In this document: positions 31,381 through 38,644 of the stretch, piece after piece
Layout: every line of letters starts with the position of its first letter
How positions within the stretch are numbered: position 1 is the stretch's first letter
IMG/VR virus record: IMGVR_UViG_3300025645_000024
Location: 1 to 38,644 of that record
Strand: one strand, 5' to 3'
DNA: 38,644 nucleotides
Origin: a virus
Program-made: the position numbers and the translations under genes
Notes under the pieces: model-generated
The model's input: only the letters and a program-made list of their open reading frames with translations
Told to the model about the DNA's origin: nothing
Database searches by the model: none

Positions 31381-32444
31381 TTTTTAGCGTCCTCTATGCG
31401 TGCGCGTGCTATTTCTGAGTACTGCGCGTCTAATTCAAAGCCTAGAAACTCGAAGCCCTCAAGAGCTGCGCCCCTACCTGTCGAGCCGCTACCGGTAAAC
31501 GGGTCGACTATCAAACCGCCCGGCGGGGTAACTAAACGGCACAACCAGCGCATTAACTCGGTAGGCTTAACGGTTGGGTGAATGTTTTTAGCCCCTCTCG
31601 TTCTGCCTGCGCCACTTCTCGGACTGTTTAGGCCTGCGCTGCCTTCCCCCCTGCCGCCGGTAACTTCGCCCGCCGTATGTAGCTTAAACAGCTCGAGGCC
31701 TGCTTCGCGGTCCGCCTTGGTTGCCTTGGCCGAATAGAAGTAGCGGCCCATAGGGTCAGGCAGGCAACCATCATGTAAAACATTGCCCGGCCAACGGCCT
31801 ACCACTTCGCGCCCTTCGACGTTTTCGGGCATACCTTGCGCGCTCATGTTAAGCGACGCACCCCCCGCTTTGTTGCCTGCGGCGGCGTTAGTGCGTTTCT
31901 CGGTGCCAACACGACAGCCGTCAATATTTAAAGCGCCCGCGCCGTGCTTCAGTACGTTATTAGCGTACGTCCCGTCTAATGGCTTGCGGCAAAGTATGAT
32001 CGGCTCGTGTGCTGGTTTTAGCGCAGTGCCGAAGCCTTCCCACTTAGGGTCGCCCGTTGCTTTGCCAATGTCTAACGACTTAGGGAAGCCCGAACCGTAC
32101 AACCAGTGCAACATGTCGACAACTTCAAAGCCTGCGATACGTAAGCTCATGGCCATTAAATCGACGGTACGACTACCAGCAAAAACAACACAGTACCCTC
32201 CGGGTTTAAGAATACGGTACGCCTCGGCCCACGTAAGCGGGCCGGGCACGAAGCTGTCCCACGTTTTACCCATAAAGCCGCCGCCGGTTGCGGTGTAGTC
32301 GTCACCCGCTAACCAATGCTTGAGCACTTCTTCGATCTTCGGTTGTTTGCTAAGGCCGTACGGCGCGTCGGTCACGACGCTGTCTACGCTATTCGCCTGT
32401 AGTGTCTTCATGCCTGCGCGGCAACACATATTAATTACTGTCAC
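31377..32444 (-). CDS. Orphan DNA methyltransferase (N6-adenine or N4-cytosine, beta-type order)
   Basis: 355 residues. The catalytic motif IV is TDAPYG (D26-Y29, a DPPY variant) near the N-terminus. The AdoMet motif I FTGSGST (316-322) is near the C-terminus, and HPTVKPTELM lies shortly before it. A variable target-recognition region spans about 120-260. The start is GTG at 32444, overlapping the previous stop as GTGA. An ATG five codons later would trim the conserved beginning. No cognate endonuclease is seen, so protection from host restriction is the likely role. Confidence 0.92.
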   Translation of the reverse strand: MTVINMCCRAGMKTLQANSVDSVVTDAPYGLSKQPKIEEVLKHWLAGDDYTATGGGFMGKTWDSFVPGPLTWAEAYRILKPGGYCVVFAGSRTVDLMAMSLRIAGFEVVDMLHWLYGSGFPKSLDIGKATGDPKWEGFGTALKPAHEPIILCRKPLDGTYANNVLKHGAGALNIDGCRVGTEKRTNAAAGNKAGGASLNMSAQGMPENVEGREVVGRWPGNVLHDGCLPDPMGRYFYSAKATKADREAGLELFKLHTAGEVTGGRGEGSAGLNSPRSGAGRTRGAKNIHPTVKPTELMRWLCRLVTPPGGLIVDPFTGSGSTGRGAALEGFEFLGFELDAQYSEIARARIEDAKK

Positions 32445-32944
32445 AGTGTCACCTCGCCGGTGCTAAATTGTGCTAGCCCGCCTTTACCCGTGACGACAGA
32501 TAAGTACGCCTGTTGTGCTTCTTCCCGGCCCTTCCCGGTGTAGTGCCAGCCGGGGCGCTTACACTCTACCGCTAAGAACTGGCCGATCACGGTGTTAACC
32601 ATGTCGGGAGTAATTAGGCGAGGCATAACGCCGATCAAGTCTGAAGACTTAACAACGCTGTTAAGCTGGTGCGAGTCATTAGCAAGGCCATAGCGCACGA
32701 TACGTTGATCGACTTCCCCGTCGAAGTGGCACCGGGGGCAATGGTACCCAACTTTCGCCGGAGTGGCCCCGACGTTATTACGCCAAGACAGACCGCCGGC
32801 GCGCGAGATAGCGAACCGGGCCTGCTGTTGTGCTGCGGACTCGTCGCCAGTGTGGGCGGGAGAACCGGCGACCTGTTGCGCCGTTACTTGTGCAAGCTCG
32901 GCAGCGGCCTGCGGGTTACGTTGCACCCATTCGTTATATGTCAT
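32441..32944 (-). CDS. VRR-NUC-like PD-(D/E)xK nuclease
   Basis: 167 residues. KSSDLIGVMP (D100) and FLAVECKRPG (E126, K128) give the D-ExK active site. EEAQQAYLSVVTGKGGLA (about 141-158) gives the Q-helix and Gly-rich end of the VRR-NUC type. A CPRC pair near residue 69 sits in an insertion. It may process branched or replicating DNA together with the helicase encoded just upstream. Confidence 0.8.
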   Translation of the reverse strand: MTYNEWVQRNPQAAAELAQVTAQQVAGSPAHTGDESAAQQQARFAISRAGGLSWRNNVGATPAKVGYHCPRCHFDGEVDQRIVRYGLANDSHQLNSVVKSSDLIGVMPRLITPDMVNTVIGQFLAVECKRPGWHYTGKGREEAQQAYLSVVTGKGGLAQFSTGEVTL

Positions 32945-33123
32945 AGCTTTTCTAGCTCCGCTTGAATTTGTTTGACCGCCTCGGCGTCTCGCTTCAGGCC
33001 CGTATGTTTAATTAAATTACAGATAATGTCGGCTAGCGTTTGGCCTTTGCCGTAGCTAGCGTTCAGGTGCCCTCCTGCTGGCGTAAGCAATTTAACCGTA
33101 GTATTCGTTCTAGTTACTAACAT
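32941..33123 (-). CDS. Small hypothetical protein between helicase and nuclease
   Basis: 60 residues. It overlaps the helicase end by 14 bases and the nuclease start by four (ATGA). It has a beta-like N-terminus and a helical, charged C-terminus. It may be a co-folded partner of either neighbour. No family recognised. Confidence 0.6.
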   Translation of the reverse strand: MLVTRTNTTVKLLTPAGGHLNASYGKGQTLADIICNLIKHTGLKRDAEAVKQIQAELEKL

Positions 33124-34765
33124 CGTATGAAAAACCTTTTGTTATGCGCGCTATTAACGCGTCTGTGTCTTTATCGTTTAAAGTAAACGCCGTCGACATG
33201 TCAATGCCGAAACGTAGGTAAAATCGTCTATATTTTTCGCTCATGCTGCGATCGGCCGGTTGCAAACCTACCCACCACCCGACGAGGTTATGAAGTACGC
33301 CGCGACGGTACTTAGCCGCGTTGTGCGCTTTGAGCTGCCGACTACGCCCAAACGGCGGAACGTTACGGGCGATCATGTCCCTTTCGAAATCTTCGTCGCT
33401 CATGTTTGCTTTTTGCCTCTGCTGAAACAACGCCGCTAAGCCTTCGACGTCAAGCTCTAACAGGTCGCCGTCTACGTGCTTCGGCTTCTTGCGTTCAATT
33501 GGCACGGGAGCAAAGCCACAGTAAGGGCAACACTTGTAATATGCTTCGTGTGGTTGCGTACAAGCTAAACAAACTTTTTGCGGTATCGTATCGCTAACGC
33601 TATTACGCTCGCCCTTCTCTTCGTCGTCCAGTGACCAAACTCTCGGCCAGTCCGGCATTCCGTGGCGTTCCCAATTACGCACCGGGTCGATAATTATAGC
33701 GTGTGTCTTTCCTTCCATAATACGAAGGGCACGGCCTACCATTTGCAAAAATTTAGCTAAACTCTGCGTAGGTCTGCCGAGAATACAAACAACAACCGCC
33801 GGAACGTCGAAGCCTTCATCGAATAGATCGACATTCGTTAAACCGGTATTAGCCCCGCTCTCGAATTTGTCTAGCTCCGCGTCTCGCTCCCCGGCGTCGG
33901 TCCCACCGCTTAGCGCTTTACATTCTACGCCTTGCGCCCGGAACTCTGCGGCCGTCTCTTCAGCGGTCAGCACGTCAGTATTAAAAACTATAAAACGTTG
34001 ACCCGGTGCAAATTTTTTGTAGTGGGCCACGATGTCACCGATCAAATGTGAATCAACAACCCGGGCGCGTAATGCCTTAGCGTTAAAGTCGCCCGAAGCC
34101 GTTACGGCCAGATCGCTAACATCAAGATCCGACGCGGGGGCGTAGTACTTATACGGTGTTAAAAACCCGTTATCTATTAGCCATTTAGTCGTCGGTCCTT
34201 CGACCATTTCTTCGACGAAGCCGCTAGCATGTGCGCCGAGGCCTTTACCGTCCGCGCGTTTAGGCGTAGCAGTTACCAGCAACAATCTAGCACGCTCTAA
34301 CATGTGAACGGCCACGGCCCACGATCCCGTGTCGACGTAGTGGTGCCCCTCATCGAACACGCCTAACGTTATTTGATGGACCCAAGACATTATCCCGGCG
34401 TCATTCTGTGACGACTTACTAGCTAGGGTCTGAACGCTGGCGACGCCACAAAGCGCGTGCTGATCAACATAACACGCATCTAAGAAGCGCAAATGGCGGC
34501 GACGTATGCGGCGGATCACGGACTGCGGGGCGATTATGCGGTGCTTAACGCCAAGGCGTGCAAGTGATAAGCTGATCTGACTTACGATCTCTTTACGGTG
34601 AACGATAGCCGCGCTAGCCCCGTTATGATCCCGTATGATAGAGGAAAATATTACAGTTTTACCGCCACCGGTTGCCAGTACAGCAAGAACAACCCGGACA
34701 CGATCCCACGCGTCGTATATTTTATCGACTAAGCTCTGCTGATAATCTCGAAGTTTAAAACTCAT
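33110..34765 (-). CDS. SF2 DEAD/DEAH-type helicase
   Basis: 551 residues from the ATG at 34765, which overlaps the previous stop as ATGA. A longer GTG reading to 34822 lies in the neighbouring gene and is rejected. Q-motif-like LRDYQ (residues 5-9), Walker A ATGGGKT (31-37), DEGH (motif II, a DEAH variant), VTATPKR (motif III) and QMVGRALR (motif VI). The C-terminal part has a C4 pattern (CLAC, CCPYC). RecG/RAD25-like phage helicases of this type act on replication or recombination intermediates. Confidence 0.92.
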   Translation of the reverse strand: MSFKLRDYQQSLVDKIYDAWDRVRVVLAVLATGGGKTVIFSSIIRDHNGASAAIVHRKEIVSQISLSLARLGVKHRIIAPQSVIRRIRRRHLRFLDACYVDQHALCGVASVQTLASKSSQNDAGIMSWVHQITLGVFDEGHHYVDTGSWAVAVHMLERARLLLVTATPKRADGKGLGAHASGFVEEMVEGPTTKWLIDNGFLTPYKYYAPASDLDVSDLAVTASGDFNAKALRARVVDSHLIGDIVAHYKKFAPGQRFIVFNTDVLTAEETAAEFRAQGVECKALSGGTDAGERDAELDKFESGANTGLTNVDLFDEGFDVPAVVVCILGRPTQSLAKFLQMVGRALRIMEGKTHAIIIDPVRNWERHGMPDWPRVWSLDDEEKGERNSVSDTIPQKVCLACTQPHEAYYKCCPYCGFAPVPIERKKPKHVDGDLLELDVEGLAALFQQRQKANMSDEDFERDMIARNVPPFGRSRQLKAHNAAKYRRGVLHNLVGWWVGLQPADRSMSEKYRRFYLRFGIDMSTAFTLNDKDTDALIARITKGFSYDVSN

Positions 34766-35529
34766 AATATGTCGCCTACTGTCCGGTATGCCGCCTCGGC
34801 CATTTCGCAAAAAATACCGCACTCGATCTTCGGTTCGTCAGAAAAGCGCCCGCGGTTAGGATCTAAGTCGTGTAAATAAAGAGGGCCGTTACTGTCTTTG
34901 AGAACGGTATACCCTTTGCGCTTCTCAAAGTCCGCCATTTTTTTAAACGCTCCGGGGAAGTCTTTACGGATTTTGTTCCAGTACCCCATACCCCCCTTAA
35001 CGCAACCGATACAATTATTGTGTTCGTAGCCGAGTTTATACATCTCAGGCAATTCGATCCCCGCGTTCGCCACCATAGCGAGGCAGTTCTCCTTTGAAAT
35101 TTTCCTATCTACCAACACATCGAAAGTATAGACGGTAGGGTTAGCGTCGATAAAATCCTGCGCCCTCTCCTCTTCGTCGAGCGTGTAGCCGAAGACGTGC
35201 ACGTCGTCCGGGCGTTGGAACTTCTCGCGCACTTGCTTTTTTAATGCACGCGTACAGGGCGACCCGCTCGGCGTTCGCATGTAATTTTTATCAAAAACCG
35301 CGTAGATGTCGCCTTGGTACTTTTTGTGAGTCAGTAGTTCCACTTTTTGCCCGAACCACTTCTCGCACTCCGCCAAGAAACGCCAGTTGTCGGGGTGCTC
35401 TTGTTTTATGTAGCAGTACGCTACGACCACTTCGTCAAACTGCGCGCATAGTGTGGTATCTGAAAGGGCTATTTTTACCGCCGTAGCGCTCGCCGCCCCG
35501 CAGCTATACCATAAAACTAGTCTACTCAT
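34762..35529 (-). CDS. PAPS-reductase-like (PP-loop) protein with cysteine cluster
   Basis: 255 residues. A PP-loop variant SCGAAS (residues 9-14) lies at the N-terminus. C92 is in SPCTRALK, C173 and C176 in NNCIGCVKGG, and C237 in IECGIF, reminiscent of the ECG(I/L)H end of PAPS reductases. The set could hold a [4Fe-4S] cluster. Such phage proteins belong to the adenine nucleotide alpha-hydrolase superfamily and may act in sulfur transfer (nucleic acid thiolation) or sulfate reduction. It is the first gene of the leftward accessory operon, with a GAGAGG ribosome site. Confidence 0.85.
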   Translation of the reverse strand: MSRLVLWYSCGAASATAVKIALSDTTLCAQFDEVVVAYCYIKQEHPDNWRFLAECEKWFGQKVELLTHKKYQGDIYAVFDKNYMRTPSGSPCTRALKKQVREKFQRPDDVHVFGYTLDEEERAQDFIDANPTVYTFDVLVDRKISKENCLAMVANAGIELPEMYKLGYEHNNCIGCVKGGMGYWNKIRKDFPGAFKKMADFEKRKGYTVLKDSNGPLYLHDLDPNRGRFSDEPKIECGIFCEMAEAAYRTVGDIL

Positions 35530-35559
35530 TGTGTGCCTCTCATTAATTACTTACCACTA

Positions 35560-35588
35560 AGCTTACGCGCTCACATTCTTATTGTCAA
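35560..35588 (-). promoter_or_regulatory. Leftward promoter of the accessory operon (weak -10)
   Basis: Minus-strand TTGACA (35588-35583), a 17-base spacer and TAAGCT (35565-35560). The -35 is perfect but the -10 matches only three of six positions, so activation or a different -10 is possible. It lies 31 bases before the ATG at 35529. Confidence 0.5.
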
Positions 35589-35622
35589 CATAGAAAATAG
35601 TTATTGACACGTTAGAAAATAG
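35579..35622. repeat. Tandem 22-bp repeats forming a likely operator
   Basis: Two adjacent 22-base units (35579-35600 and 35601-35622) match at 18 positions: TTATTG at the start and TAGAAAATAG at the end are identical. Unit 1 contains the leftward -35 and unit 2 the rightward -35. Spacing of 22 is two helical turns, fitting a protein bound twice on one face. Confidence 0.8.
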
Positions 35623-35632
35623 CCGCTAGTAT
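35604..35632 (+). promoter_or_regulatory. Strong sigma70-type promoter for the mazG-DUF2800-SSB-polA unit
   Basis: TTGACA (35604-35609), a 17-base spacer and TAGTAT (35627-35632), about 40 bases before the ATG at 35673. It would drive the nucleotide and recombination genes at the right end and could read to the terminator candidate at 159-180. Confidence 0.8.
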
Positions 35633-35672
35633 TCACATCGTCAATACGACTTAACAAAAAGGGAATACGAAA

Positions 35673-36026
35673 ATGATTAAACATTGCGAAATAGTGGCCG
35701 CACTAGTTAAGCCCGGCGCGGACATTCTGGCAGACCTATCGCCGGCCAGTGCCCACACGCTACACATGGCCGTAGGTATCTCGGGCGAATCAGGCGAACT
35801 GTTAGACGCAGTTAAGAAGGGTGCAATATACAACAAACCCTACGACCGCGAAAACATCGTAGAAGAACTCGGCGACCTTGAGTTCTACATGGAAGGGTTA
35901 CGCCAATCCTTCGGCATTACCCGCGAAGAGACGATCGACGCGAATATCGCCAAGCTAGGCGAACGCTACAGCGAAGGCACATACAGCAACAAACAGGCGC
36001 AAGAACGCGCCGACAAATCGGAGTAA
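35673..36026 (+). CDS. MazG-like nucleoside triphosphate pyrophosphohydrolase
   Basis: 117 residues. The metal-binding pattern ESGE (E39, E42) and VEELGD (E64/E65, D68), followed by a helix and KLGERYSEGTYS (about 94-105), fits all-alpha MazG-type NTP pyrophosphatases. It may clean damaged dNTPs or lower (p)ppGpp. AAGGGAA ribosome site after a strong promoter. Confidence 0.88.
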   Translation: MIKHCEIVAALVKPGADILADLSPASAHTLHMAVGISGESGELLDAVKKGAIYNKPYDRENIVEELGDLEFYMEGLRQSFGITREETIDANIAKLGERYSEGTYSNKQAQERADKSE

Positions 36027-36031
36027 TAAAA

Positions 36032-36799
36032 ATGTTTAAATTAGAATTTGACCCGGCTAACAAGTCTTTAGCCGCAGCAATTGGCGCGGCGTTAGTGTCA
36101 TACGGCACCGGCGCAGAGTTCACCGCAGAACTAACGACTACCGAAACTACTACGACTAAAGTAGTGGGCGACGCTTCTCTAACTGAAACGGTAAAAACGA
36201 GCGGCCCGGCGGGAAACTCTTCGGAAACCCCGGACAAGTCGGCCTCTGTAGCTGGTGCGACGGACACATCTACTACGACCGAGACGGCTACTTCTGCGGC
36301 TGCGGCCGGGTCTGCGGTAGGCCACCCCGACACCGACCCGAATAACCTAGACGAAAAGGGCGTAGGTAAAAACCCGAATTTCTGTAGCAACGCGCAGATC
36401 CCTTTCAACCAGTCAGGCAAGAAGAAAGGCCAATGGAAGAAGAAGCAAGGCGTAGACGAAAACGTCTATGACGAGTGGTACGCTTCCGAACTTACAAACG
36501 TTAGCACAGCGGGCGCAGCTACTACGGCTGAAGAAACCCCGGTCGACACTGGCGCAGCATTCGGCAACAACCAGAAACAAGCACCGGCAGCGGGCGGCCT
36601 AACCTTCACGGACGCCGGGCAGTTTATGGCGTGGGTAGCTGAGCAACAAACGGCCGAGCTATTGACTCAGGGCGACATCGACAGCGCGTACCAAATGACC
36701 AGCACACAGGTACACGACTTATTTAACCCGCAGTTATTCCCGGCGGCAGTTAAAGCGGTGTACGAGTTCTTAGCACCTATCGCAGCGGGTGAAGCTTGA
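36032..36799 (+). CDS. Low-complexity Thr/Ala-rich protein upstream of the DUF2800 nuclease
   Basis: 255 residues. A short folded N-terminus (about 1-33), a Thr/Ser/Ala-rich disordered stretch (about 34-100), a basic middle (KKKGQWKKKQG) with a DEWYASEL segment, and a helical C-terminus (about 195-250). It is next to recombination and ssDNA-binding genes, so it may bind DNA or SSB. No family recognised. Its stop overlaps the nuclease start as TTGA. Confidence 0.65.
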   Translation: MFKLEFDPANKSLAAAIGAALVSYGTGAEFTAELTTTETTTTKVVGDASLTETVKTSGPAGNSSETPDKSASVAGATDTSTTTETATSAAAAGSAVGHPDTDPNNLDEKGVGKNPNFCSNAQIPFNQSGKKKGQWKKKQGVDENVYDEWYASELTNVSTAGAATTAEETPVDTGAAFGNNQKQAPAAGGLTFTDAGQFMAWVAEQQTAELLTQGDIDSAYQMTSTQVHDLFNPQLFPAAVKAVYEFLAPIAAGEA

Positions 36800-37995
36800 T
36801 AGCTGAGCACGCACCGCTCCCCCCTAGTAGTGCCCCCCAATGGGGGTATTGCTCCGGGTCGATTATGGCGAACATGCAAGCGCCAGACATTGAGCACCCA
36901 CGCACCCGGGGCGGCACTGCGTCGCACTGGGTAGCGTCTGAGTGTTTGGAACGGTGGCGGGACCCTAACGGCGGGGCGTGTACCGCTAACGATTGGCTAG
37001 GCAGTACAGCACCTAACGGCGTCATAGTAGACGACGAGATGGTCGAAGGCGCTCAGATATTTGTCGACAACGCTCTGCAGATAGCCCAAGAACACGGCGC
37101 GCTCCGCAGCATGTTAATAGAGCACCGGGTACACATGCCGCACATTCACCCGCAAAACTGGGGAACGCTCGATCTGTGTATTCCTTTGCTAGAACGGGGT
37201 AACGACGGCAGCGTGGAGTCTGGTTTGATCTATATGGTTGATTACAAGTTCGGGCACCGTGAAAACAAAGCCTTTGCTAATCTTCAGCTTATAGACTACT
37301 TAGCCGGTATTTGTGAAGAGTACCAGGTCGACGGGCACGCCGAACAATTCATCGAGGTAGTGTTCCAAATAGTACAGCCGTTTTGTTATCAGGCTAAAAG
37401 CCAGATCGACGAATGGCGCGTAACTATTGCGGATTGCCGGGCGTACTTTAACCAGCTAACCGCGAAGGCTCAAGAGGCGTTTAGTAACCCGACGTTTAGT
37501 AGTGGACCACATTGCCGCGATTGTAAATCTATTGTACGTTGCGCGACGGCTAGGAAGTCCCACTACAGCTTGATAGACTACACAAACGATCCGTGCGTTA
37601 TCGACAACATGAACGGCAGGGACCTAGCGGTCGAACTCGGTATACTCGCACAGGGCGAAACTACCCTAAAAGCGCGCAAAGAAGCGGTAGAAGAGGAACT
37701 TAAACACCGCATAGGTAAAGGCGAGAACGACAGCGGTCTAGCGCTTGAAACGTCGCTAGGTCGTCTAGCTTGGACTGTACCCGCACCGCAGGCGCTAGCG
37801 TTCGTAGCTCAACTCGGGATCGACGCCACTAAGGTGGACATTCTAACACCAACACAGACGATCGCTTTAGCGTCTAAGGAAATGAAGCCGATAGTAGAAC
37901 AAGCAATGAAAAGTGTAAGCAAACGCCCGTCAAAGGGTCTTAAATTAACCAAAGCGGCCGACAGTATGACGGCGCGCGCATTTAGTAAAAGGTAG
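36796..37995 (+). CDS. DUF2800 PD-(D/E)xK exonuclease with Cas4/AddB-like cysteines
   Basis: 399 residues. The N-terminus HAPLPPSSAPQW and YCSGS (C19) is typical of DUF2800. Catalytic pattern: E109, TLDLCI (D126) and VDYKFG (D149, K151). C240-x2-C243-x5-C249 with C19 reproduces the four-cysteine [4Fe-4S] pattern of Cas4/AddB nucleases. The start must be the TTG at 36796, since a stop lies two codons upstream and the conserved N-terminus begins at once. It overlaps the previous stop. Adjacent SSB suggests a strand-resecting recombination pair. Confidence 0.9.
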   Translation: MIAEHAPLPPSSAPQWGYCSGSIMANMQAPDIEHPRTRGGTASHWVASECLERWRDPNGGACTANDWLGSTAPNGVIVDDEMVEGAQIFVDNALQIAQEHGALRSMLIEHRVHMPHIHPQNWGTLDLCIPLLERGNDGSVESGLIYMVDYKFGHRENKAFANLQLIDYLAGICEEYQVDGHAEQFIEVVFQIVQPFCYQAKSQIDEWRVTIADCRAYFNQLTAKAQEAFSNPTFSSGPHCRDCKSIVRCATARKSHYSLIDYTNDPCVIDNMNGRDLAVELGILAQGETTLKARKEAVEEELKHRIGKGENDSGLALETSLGRLAWTVPAPQALAFVAQLGIDATKVDILTPTQTIALASKEMKPIVEQAMKSVSKRPSKGLKLTKAADSMTARAFSKR

Positions 37996-38002
37996 AAACA
38001 TT

Positions 38003-38644
38003 ATGATTTTCGACGACAAACATGTAAAAATTCACGGCGCATTTATCGTATGGGATGGCATTACACGCCCGGAGCAAGGACACGACGGTAAGCCTAAGTA
38101 CAGTTTAAAAGTAGTAGTTAACCCGAACAACCCGGACCTCGCCGACATGAATAACTTAGCTAACGCTACGCTACAAACTTCTAAGTTTAGAGGCCAACTA
38201 CCGGCGGGCGGTCGTATGCCTATCGGACAAGCGCGTCAAGACGAGTTTAACGGCATGTACCCGGGTTGGGTAGTACTAGGCTGTAACACTCAACGCTTAC
38301 CGGACGTTTACGACGAGAACGGCGGCAAATTGGACCCTATGCAATACGGCCAAATGCTATACGGCGCGCAGCAAGTAGACATATTAGTCCATTGTTACGA
38401 GTACGACGCAAAAGGCAACAAAGGTATAGCGACCGGGTTAGACGCTTTCAGTATTATCGCAAGTGCTAACGCAGTGCCGCAAAACTTCGGCGGCGCAGGC
38501 ATTAACACTCAGGGCGCATTCGGTCCGGGGTCGTCTCAAGGTCAGCAACCGGCACCACAAGGCGGCTATGCTCCCCAAGGTCAGCAACCGGCACCACAAG
38601 GCGGCTATGCTCCCCAAGGTCAGCAACCGGCACCACAAGGCGGC
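38003..38644 (+). CDS. ssDNA-binding protein (DUF2815-like) with repetitive tail, 3' end at window start
   Basis: 214 codons to the edge, continuing at 1-138. The first 170 residues (MIFDDKHVKIHGAFIVWDGI start, KYSLKVVVN and DILVHCYEYDA strands) look like an OB-fold of the DUF2815/T7 gp2.5-like group. From about residue 172 the sequence is Gly/Gln/Pro-rich, then 13-residue repeats (APQGQQPAPQGGY). It coats single-stranded DNA during replication and recombination with the neighbouring nuclease and polymerase. Confidence 0.88.
   Translation, partial: MIFDDKHVKIHGAFIVWDGITRPEQGHDGKPKYSLKVVVNPNNPDLADMNNLANATLQTSKFRGQLPAGGRMPIGQARQDEFNGMYPGWVVLGCNTQRLPDVYDENGGKLDPMQYGQMLYGAQQVDILVHCYEYDAKGNKGIATGLDAFSIIASANAVPQNFGGAGINTQGAFGPGSSQGQQPAPQGGYAPQGQQPAPQGGYAPQGQQPAPQGG
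38537..38644 (+). repeat. 39-bp in-frame tandem repeat, right end
   Basis: Two complete units (38537-38575 and 38576-38614) and 30 bases of a third (38615-38644). The last 69 bases equal bases 1-69. The repeat is in the SSB tail and its exact copy number cannot be read from this assembly. Confidence 0.9.

Noticed and set aside
31783-32298. Rightward ORF of 171 codons opposite the methyltransferase
   Set aside because: The minus strand carries intact methyltransferase motifs; the plus frame has Pro/Ser-rich shadow composition.
34762-35529. DndC-type phosphorothioation system
   Set aside because: Only a PP-loop protein is present; no DndB, DndD or DndE partners are visible. Kept only as one possible reading of the cysteine pattern.

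Overview
The window is an essentially complete genome of a tailed double-stranded DNA phage with siphovirus architecture. It carries HK97-type head genes, a DUF4055 portal, a 1414-residue tape measure protein and a tail tube, and I see no contractile sheath. The first 69 bases are identical to the last 69, both inside a 39-bp repeat in one gene, so this is probably a circular or circularly permuted molecule opened in that gene, with a unit length near 38.6 kb. The host cannot be read from the sequence. Near-consensus sigma70-type promoters and ordinary Shine-Dalgarno sites fit a bacterial, probably Gram-negative, host. No integrase, CI-like repressor, tRNA or CRISPR array is seen, so a virulent lifestyle is the simpler reading.

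Layout. (1) 38003-38644 joined to 1-138, then 207-2912 (+): single-stranded DNA-binding protein, family A DNA polymerase and two small genes. (2) 2905-24132 (-): one 21-kb late operon. In transcription order it holds small and large terminase, two small genes, a LamG-repeat virion protein, two small virion genes, minor head protein, portal, scaffold, major capsid, connector and completion proteins, tail tube, frameshifted tail chaperones, tape measure, tip and fibre proteins, then lysis genes: permuted NlpC/P60 hydrolase, GH108 muramidase, phospholipase-A2-like protein and two membrane proteins. (3) 24133-24674: a noncoding divergent control region with near mirror symmetry, iteron-like GTAACG arrays and an AT-rich core, the best candidate replication origin, plus a strong rightward promoter. 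(4) 24675-29653 (+): early or replication genes, including an HTH protein, a primase-polymerase/SF3 helicase, a DEDDh exonuclease and many tiny overlapping genes. (5) 29640-35529 (-): PAPS-reductase-like protein, SF2 helicase, VRR-NUC-like nuclease, DNA methyltransferase, small regulators, a zinc-ribbon membrane protein and an outlying virion-like gene. (6) 35530-35672: a divergent promoter with tandem 22-bp repeats. (7) 35673-38002 (+): MazG-like pyrophosphatase, a low-complexity protein and a DUF2800 nuclease with a Cas4/AddB-like cysteine pattern, leading into the single-stranded DNA-binding protein.

The primase-helicase, PolA, SSB, exonuclease, SF2 helicase and two PD-(D/E)xK-type nucleases together make a nearly self-sufficient replication and recombination set split over three transcription units. 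Genes are packed with 1- to 4-base stop/start overlaps (TAATG, ATGA, GTGA, TTGA), implying translational coupling. Several real genes under 60 codons are recovered here by following these overlaps. The least ordinary features are the mirror-symmetric origin-like region, the frameshifted chaperone, the phospholipase-like lysis-cassette gene, the cysteine-rich PAPS-reductase-like gene, and the tandem-repeat operator in which each repeat carries one of two divergent -35 boxes.
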